Source of the DNA: CAVSXS01 sp963767715
GTDB lineage: Bacteria; Chloroflexota; Ktedonobacteria; Ktedonobacterales; Ktedonobacteraceae
DNA length: 64,000 nucleotides
Direction: 5' to 3'
Assembly (NCBI GenBank): GCA_963767715.1
Contig: CAVYFA010000005.1
Coordinates: forward strand, 186,001 to 250,000
In this document: positions 61,878-64,000 of the stretch, piece after piece
How the letters are laid out: every line of letters starts with the position of its first letter
Position numbering within the stretch: position 1 is the stretch's first letter
The notes under the pieces: model-generated
What the model was told of the DNA's origin: nothing
Databases searched by the model: none
Seen by the model: the letters and a program-made list of their open reading frames with translations, nothing else
Program-made: the position numbers and the translations under genes

Positions 61878-61981
61878 GCCTCTTGTCCAAATGTGGGGTA
61901 AATTGCCTGCTTGCTCTGCTCGACCATCTCGAAGCATGAGCTGAGCAAGCAACCCCTAAGCCCCAGAAGTGGACAAGAGGC
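61878..61981. repeat. Long inverted-repeat element
   Basis: GCCTCTTGTCCA (61878-61889) and TGGACAAGAGGC (61970-61981) are perfect 12-base ends. Inner pairings (TGGGG/CCCCA, TGCTTGCTC/GAGCAAGCA) continue the stem, so the full 104 bases fold on themselves. It is a candidate MITE-like element or structured RNA. The remainder of 61839-62546 shows no convincing gene; a 127-codon frame at 62103-62486 (minus) looks random. Confidence 0.5.
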
Positions 61982-62487
61982 GCTTATGTTTCAAAGGTAT
62001 TTCCCACCGAAAAGCCAAACGGTTCTTCAAGAGACATTCTGCCCAGGCACACCAAATCCGGTAAACAACCCAAAGTCGCACTGAGCAGAGGGTGGACTCT
62101 TGCTACCTGTATTGCAAAACAGGCTCTAAGATGCCGAGTGGATGGAGGAAACGACGTTTGACAGACAGAAACGCCCTGTGATAAAGTGAGCACGTCTTTT
62201 CAAAAAGCACACAGCAGTATATCACAGCAAATATATCGATGAAGCAAGGGTGAAGCGTTAACAACTCCTCCAGCGAATGTTCATTGTCAGCGTTCTTGCC
62301 CATCGTACGAGTGTGTTCGCGCCGCATGCGGCGCACGGCGAGGAGAGAGAGCAGAAATATAAGCTCTACCATTCCCCATTCTTTTTGGGCACAAACCATT
62401 TCTTCTTCTCCGTGAATACAGTTCGTAAACAGGTGTGCAGCGTAACTACCGCGCGAGAAAGCTCGAACTTGTTTGAAAAAATTCATG

Positions 62488-62527
62488 CTACTCCTCCACC
62501 TGTGAAGGAGTAGGATAGAATTTTTTT
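62488..62527 (+). promoter_or_regulatory. Terminator-like leader hairpin before the MFS gene
   Basis: CTACTCCT (62488-62495) pairs with AGGAGTAG (62506-62513), followed by GATAGAA and T7 (62521-62527), only 20 bases before the ATG of the exporter. It could act as an attenuator or be the terminator of an upstream transcript. Confidence 0.45.
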
Positions 62528-62546
62528 GAAAAGGTAGAACACCTCC

Positions 62547-63845
62547 ATGAACAAATCAGCCGGCCCTACGAACTCGAACACATCTGTAGGACGCACGTCG
62601 TTCGTGCTTCTTCTCGTTATCGCACTTTTGAATACGATGGGTATAACGATCATAGTACCTATTGTTCCGTTTCTCACGTTAAAGTACCTGGCTCATCCGA
62701 ATAATCTCGCAGTCATCGTGGGATGGCTGTTCGCAGCCTATGGGATCTGCCAGTTGATCGCCGCGCCAGGTTTAGGCGTTCTGAGCGACCGTTTTGGGCG
62801 ACGCCCCATTCTCTTCATCTGTCTCCTTGGTTCCGCGTTTGGCTATCTCATCCTGGGCCTTGGCGGTGCGCTCTGGCTGCTCTTCCTCGGACGCATCATC
62901 GATGGTTTGACAGGTGGCAACATTAGTGTCTTGTTTGGCTATGTCGCTGATATCACGGAACCACAGGACCGTGGCAAGTACTTCGGCAGGCTGGGTGCTG
63001 CGGCAAGTGTCGGTTCTCTCATTGGCCCTGCTGTTGGTGGACTTCTTGCAACAATCAACTATAGCGTACCATTTCTTGCCGCCGCTGGCCTGCTCCTGCT
63101 TACGCTCGTCTGTGGGTACTTCTTGTTGCCAGAGAGTTTGGAGAAAGAGCACCGCATCACCTCGATTGCTGTGAGCGAACTCAATCCCTTGAAACAACTG
63201 GTGTCCGTGTTTCGTTGGGCAAACTTGCGCTGGTTACTGCTGGCCTGGTTCTTCTATGCTTTCCCAGTAGGCATGTTGCAGTCGACGATCACCGTCTTGA
63301 TGAAAGACAGCCTGGGCTTCAATGTCACGCAGGCCAGTCTCGTGGTCACCGTGATCGGGGCGGTAGACATTCTCGTCCAGGGTGTGCTGGTCGGTTGGTT
63401 ACTCACAATGCTGGGAAACATCCGGCTCGGTCTCATAGCCTTAGTGCTTGTCGGCATCAGCTACCTTGTGCTTGGTTCCATCGCGTTTCTCGCCACACCA
63501 ATTCTCTTGCTTGTCGGTATTATGCTCTTCGCAGGTTCGGGTAGCCTTGTCGAAAACGCTCTGCGAGGTCTCATCTCTGGAATGGTTGGACGGCACGAAC
63601 AAGGTCGTGTGAGTGGAGCGACGCAATCGTTGCAATCGCTTGGATGGGTTGTCGGACCACTCGTTGGCGGTTTTGTGTATACAGAATGGGGACATTTTCA
63701 AGTATATGCCTCAGCTTCGTTCATCATTGTCCTCGCCATTGTCTGTGTCTGGATCGCTCTCTCGCTTATACAGAGGTACCAGGCGAAAAAGCAAACGCTT
63801 GGTGATGAACAAGAGGCCGCATTGCTCTCGAATGAAGAGAACTGA
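62547..63845 (+). CDS. MFS multidrug/tetracycline-type efflux transporter
   Basis: 432 residues with 12 membrane helices. Motif A is GVLSDRFGRRPILF between helices 2 and 3. GRIIDGLTGGNISVLFGYVADI, LGAAASVGSLIGPAVGG (antiporter motif C) and a second-half motif GRHEQGRVSGATQSLQSLGW follow. This is the TetA-like DHA1 branch, exporting small lipophilic drugs against protons. The ATG is preceded by AAAAGGT. The specific drug cannot be inferred. A terminator-like hairpin in the leader suggests control of readthrough. Confidence 0.87.
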   Translation: MNKSAGPTNSNTSVGRTSFVLLLVIALLNTMGITIIVPIVPFLTLKYLAHPNNLAVIVGWLFAAYGICQLIAAPGLGVLSDRFGRRPILFICLLGSAFGYLILGLGGALWLLFLGRIIDGLTGGNISVLFGYVADITEPQDRGKYFGRLGAAASVGSLIGPAVGGLLATINYSVPFLAAAGLLLLTLVCGYFLLPESLEKEHRITSIAVSELNPLKQLVSVFRWANLRWLLLAWFFYAFPVGMLQSTITVLMKDSLGFNVTQASLVVTVIGAVDILVQGVLVGWLLTMLGNIRLGLIALVLVGISYLVLGSIAFLATPILLLVGIMLFAGSGSLVENALRGLISGMVGRHEQGRVSGATQSLQSLGWVVGPLVGGFVYTEWGHFQVYASASFIIVLAIVCVWIALSLIQRYQAKKQTLGDEQEAALLSNEEN

Positions 63846-63929
63846 AAAAGGTTTTCCTTGTCGCTTGCTTTTGCAGGAATAAGCCTCGATGTCAAAATGT
63901 TCGTATAGTCTAGAAAATATCCTAAAAGA

Positions 63930-63938
63930 TGGTATAAT
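63930..63938 (+). promoter_or_regulatory. Extended -10 promoter of the last gene
   Basis: TGGTATAAT, 30 bases before the ATG at 63969; identical to boxes at 7696 and 48139. Confidence 0.55.
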
Positions 63939-63968
63939 CTTGCTAAATAACATTCAAAAGAGGTAACT

Positions 63969-64000
63969 ATGGCAACACAATCGAAGAGAGCAACTACAAC
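63969..64000 (+). CDS. 5' end of an unidentified gene cut by the window
   Basis: AGAGG is followed at good spacing by an ATG reading MATQSKRATT. Only ten codons are inside the window, so the product cannot be named. An extended -10 promoter lies just upstream. Confidence 0.45.
   Translation, partial: MATQSKRATT

Noticed and set aside
62103..62486. 127-codon minus-strand frame in the gap before the MFS gene
   Set aside because: No recognisable domain, poor ribosome site and codon use unlike neighbours. It might be a mobile-element remnant but nothing supports it.
1..64000. CRISPR array, prophage or complete insertion sequence
   Set aside because: No regularly spaced direct repeats, phage structural genes or transposase motifs were found on either strand.

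Overview
The window looks like chromosomal DNA of a filamentous, spore-forming Chloroflexota bacterium of the Ktedonobacteria type. This is an inference from recalled gene content, not from a search. The signs are two serine/threonine kinases with an extracellular sensor domain, a DUF4097 surface protein, several DinB/DfsB four-helix proteins, an F420-type (DDN) oxidoreductase, a large XRE/NB-ARC/TPR regulator, GC-rich coding and many short hairpin repeats between genes. One tRNA gene is present (tRNA-Leu, anticodon CAA). I see no rRNA, CRISPR array, complete insertion sequence or prophage.

Layout. 0-2 kb: two tandem, broken copies of a nucleotidyltransferase-fold gene and a small hypothetical gene. 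2.1-10 kb: tRNA-Leu, a sulfotransferase, a DUF4097 protein, a sensor kinase, a KGG stress protein, an M23 peptidase, MurJ and a frameshifted hydrolase. 10.3-19.4 kb: a complete polar amino acid ABC importer (ATPase, Tat/lipoprotein receptor, two permeases), followed by putrescine aminotransferase, a saccharopine-dehydrogenase-like enzyme, a DfsB protein and aminobutyraldehyde dehydrogenase. Together these suggest uptake and oxidation of amino acids or polyamines. 20-25 kb: a secreted alkaline-phosphatase-superfamily protein and a frameshifted FtsX/MacB permease. 25-31.6 kb: a scarred stretch with a zinc-ribbon sigma factor, a HIT remnant, a DinB-rhodanese fusion, an ABC exporter remnant, a VapBC-type pair, a UroD-like protein, a MEDS-domain pseudogene and another DinB gene.

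32-39.7 kb: a tight purine/oxidase block with adenine deaminase, a FAD subunit, a fused [2Fe-2S]-molybdopterin subunit that lacks the usual catalytic glutamate, and two tandem FMN alpha-hydroxy-acid oxidases. 39.7-48.6 kb: a lone receiver protein, a LysM-like membrane protein, a nitrate/sulfonate/NMT1-type ABC importer, a convergent two-component pair (kinase disrupted by two compensating frameshifts) and a small frameshifted membrane protein. 48.7-54.7 kb: two Ser/Thr kinases with related extracellular domains, bracketing a degenerate receiver and a Ca2+/H+ antiporter. 54.7-64 kb: phosphosulfolactate synthase with an MmgE/PrpD protein, a frameshifted NB-ARC regulator, an NmrA-like reductase, a SnoaL-like protein, a DDN oxidoreductase, a VOC protein, an MFS drug exporter and the start of one more gene.

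Two themes run through the window. At least ten genes are interrupted by frameshifts, nonsense codons or truncation; either the assembly has indel errors or this region is decaying. Short hairpin repeats of at least two families (core GGGCGACCGCAAGGG and core GGCCGATAAATCG) sit in the gaps, and one of them supplies a stop codon. Several promoters are readable by eye as TTGACA-like plus TATACT/TATCCT with 17-18 bp spacing, or as extended -10 boxes (TGGTATAAT).
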